From CAYVZZ01 sp964456185 (lineage in GTDB: Bacteria > Pseudomonadota > Gammaproteobacteria > Pseudomonadales > Alcanivoracaceae), in contig CAYVZZ010000127.1 of NCBI GenBank assembly GCA_964456185.1, positions 1 through 6,127 on the forward strand: a stretch of DNA of 6,127 nt, in the 5' to 3' direction. Shown one piece after another: positions 6,079 to 6,127 of this stretch. Position 1 is the first letter of the stretch, and each line of letters begins with the position of its first letter. The position numbers were made by a program, and so were the translations under genes. The notes under the pieces were generated by a model. That model was not told the DNA's origin. It was given only the letters and a program-made list of their open reading frames with translations, and searched no databases.

Positions 6079-6118
6079 TAATACCTGTTGCGGCAGAAAT
6101 TGACCGCAACAGGTATTA
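6079..6118. repeat. Perfect 15-bp inverted repeat near the right edge
   Basis: TAATACCTGTTGCGG (6079-6093) is exactly complementary to CCGCAACAGGTATTA (6104-6118), around the ten-base spacer CAGAAATTGA. No T tract follows on either strand, so it is not a typical intrinsic terminator. Its arms share no sequence with the 5939-5981 repeat, so the two are not ends of one small transposon. It could be a regulator-binding dyad, an RNA hairpin in the leader of a gene beyond the window, or a member of a dispersed hairpin family. Confidence 0.7.
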
Positions 6119-6127
6119 AAACAAGCA

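Larger units (their letters stand above)
5824..6127. other. Gene-free right end: leader, operator and two unrelated dyads
   Basis: No convincing gene is present in this stretch. From 5824 to about 5915 it is the untranslated leader of the minus-strand operon. About 5903-5951 holds its LexA-like operator and promoter. From 5939 on, the DNA is clearly more AT-rich than the coding part and holds two strong but different inverted repeats (5939-5981 and 6079-6118). The only short open frames (25 codons at 5990-6067 on the plus strand, 22 codons at 5948-6016 on the minus strand) lack ribosome binding sites. It may be the upstream region or tail of a gene beyond the window. Confidence 0.6.

Noticed and set aside
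5948..6115. Stop-free minus-strand stretch of about 56 codons running into the 5939-5981 repeat
   Set aside because: Its only ATG giving a usable frame leaves 22 codons, there is no ribosome binding site, and a stretch this long is common by chance across six frames.
5930..6127. Possible integron attC sites or ends of a small transposon formed by the two inverted repeats
   Set aside because: I could not find properly placed GTTRRRY/RYYYAAC core boxes around either dyad. The arms of the two dyads are unrelated to each other, and no flanking target duplication was seen.

Overview
The window looks like chromosomal DNA from a gammaproteobacterium, probably a free-living aerobic heterotroph. The evidence is an AcnA-type aconitase, periplasmic c-type cytochromes of the respiratory kind, and a CTGT-N8-ACAG operator of the form used by gammaproteobacterial LexA. 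The coding part has moderately high GC and tight gene packing. The last ~200 bases are visibly AT-richer. I cannot name the genus.

Left part, + strand: the 3' three quarters of acnA (1-2076, its start lies outside the window) ends in a strong hairpin terminator (2096-2127). A small exported coiled-coil protein of unknown function begins only 11 bases after that hairpin (2139-2402). After a 150-base leader comes a two-gene operon joined by an ATGA overlap: a diheme cytochrome c4-like protein (2553-3290) and a triheme cytochrome c of the alcohol/gluconate dehydrogenase subunit type (3287-4531). Together they could pass electrons from a periplasmic dehydrogenase toward a terminal oxidase, but no dehydrogenase gene is present here. 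A 14-bp hairpin (4553-4588) closes the operon and can also serve the convergent operon on the other side.

Right part, - strand: a second two-gene operon, also joined by an ATGA overlap. It runs from a small DUF1232 (YkvA-type) membrane protein (5404-5823) into a class I SAM-dependent methyltransferase (4601-5407). Upstream is a well-formed candidate LexA (SOS) operator at 5903-5922, lying on the predicted -10/start region of a leftward promoter. This suggests that the uncharacterised membrane-protein/methyltransferase pair belongs to the DNA-damage response, and it is the most interesting observation in the window.

The right end (5824-6127) has no convincing gene. It carries the leader of the - strand operon with two mutually exclusive hairpins, the LexA box and promoter, a perfect 16-bp inverted repeat (5939-5981) whose left arm contains the putative -35, and a second, unrelated perfect 15-bp inverted repeat (6079-6118) without a T tract.
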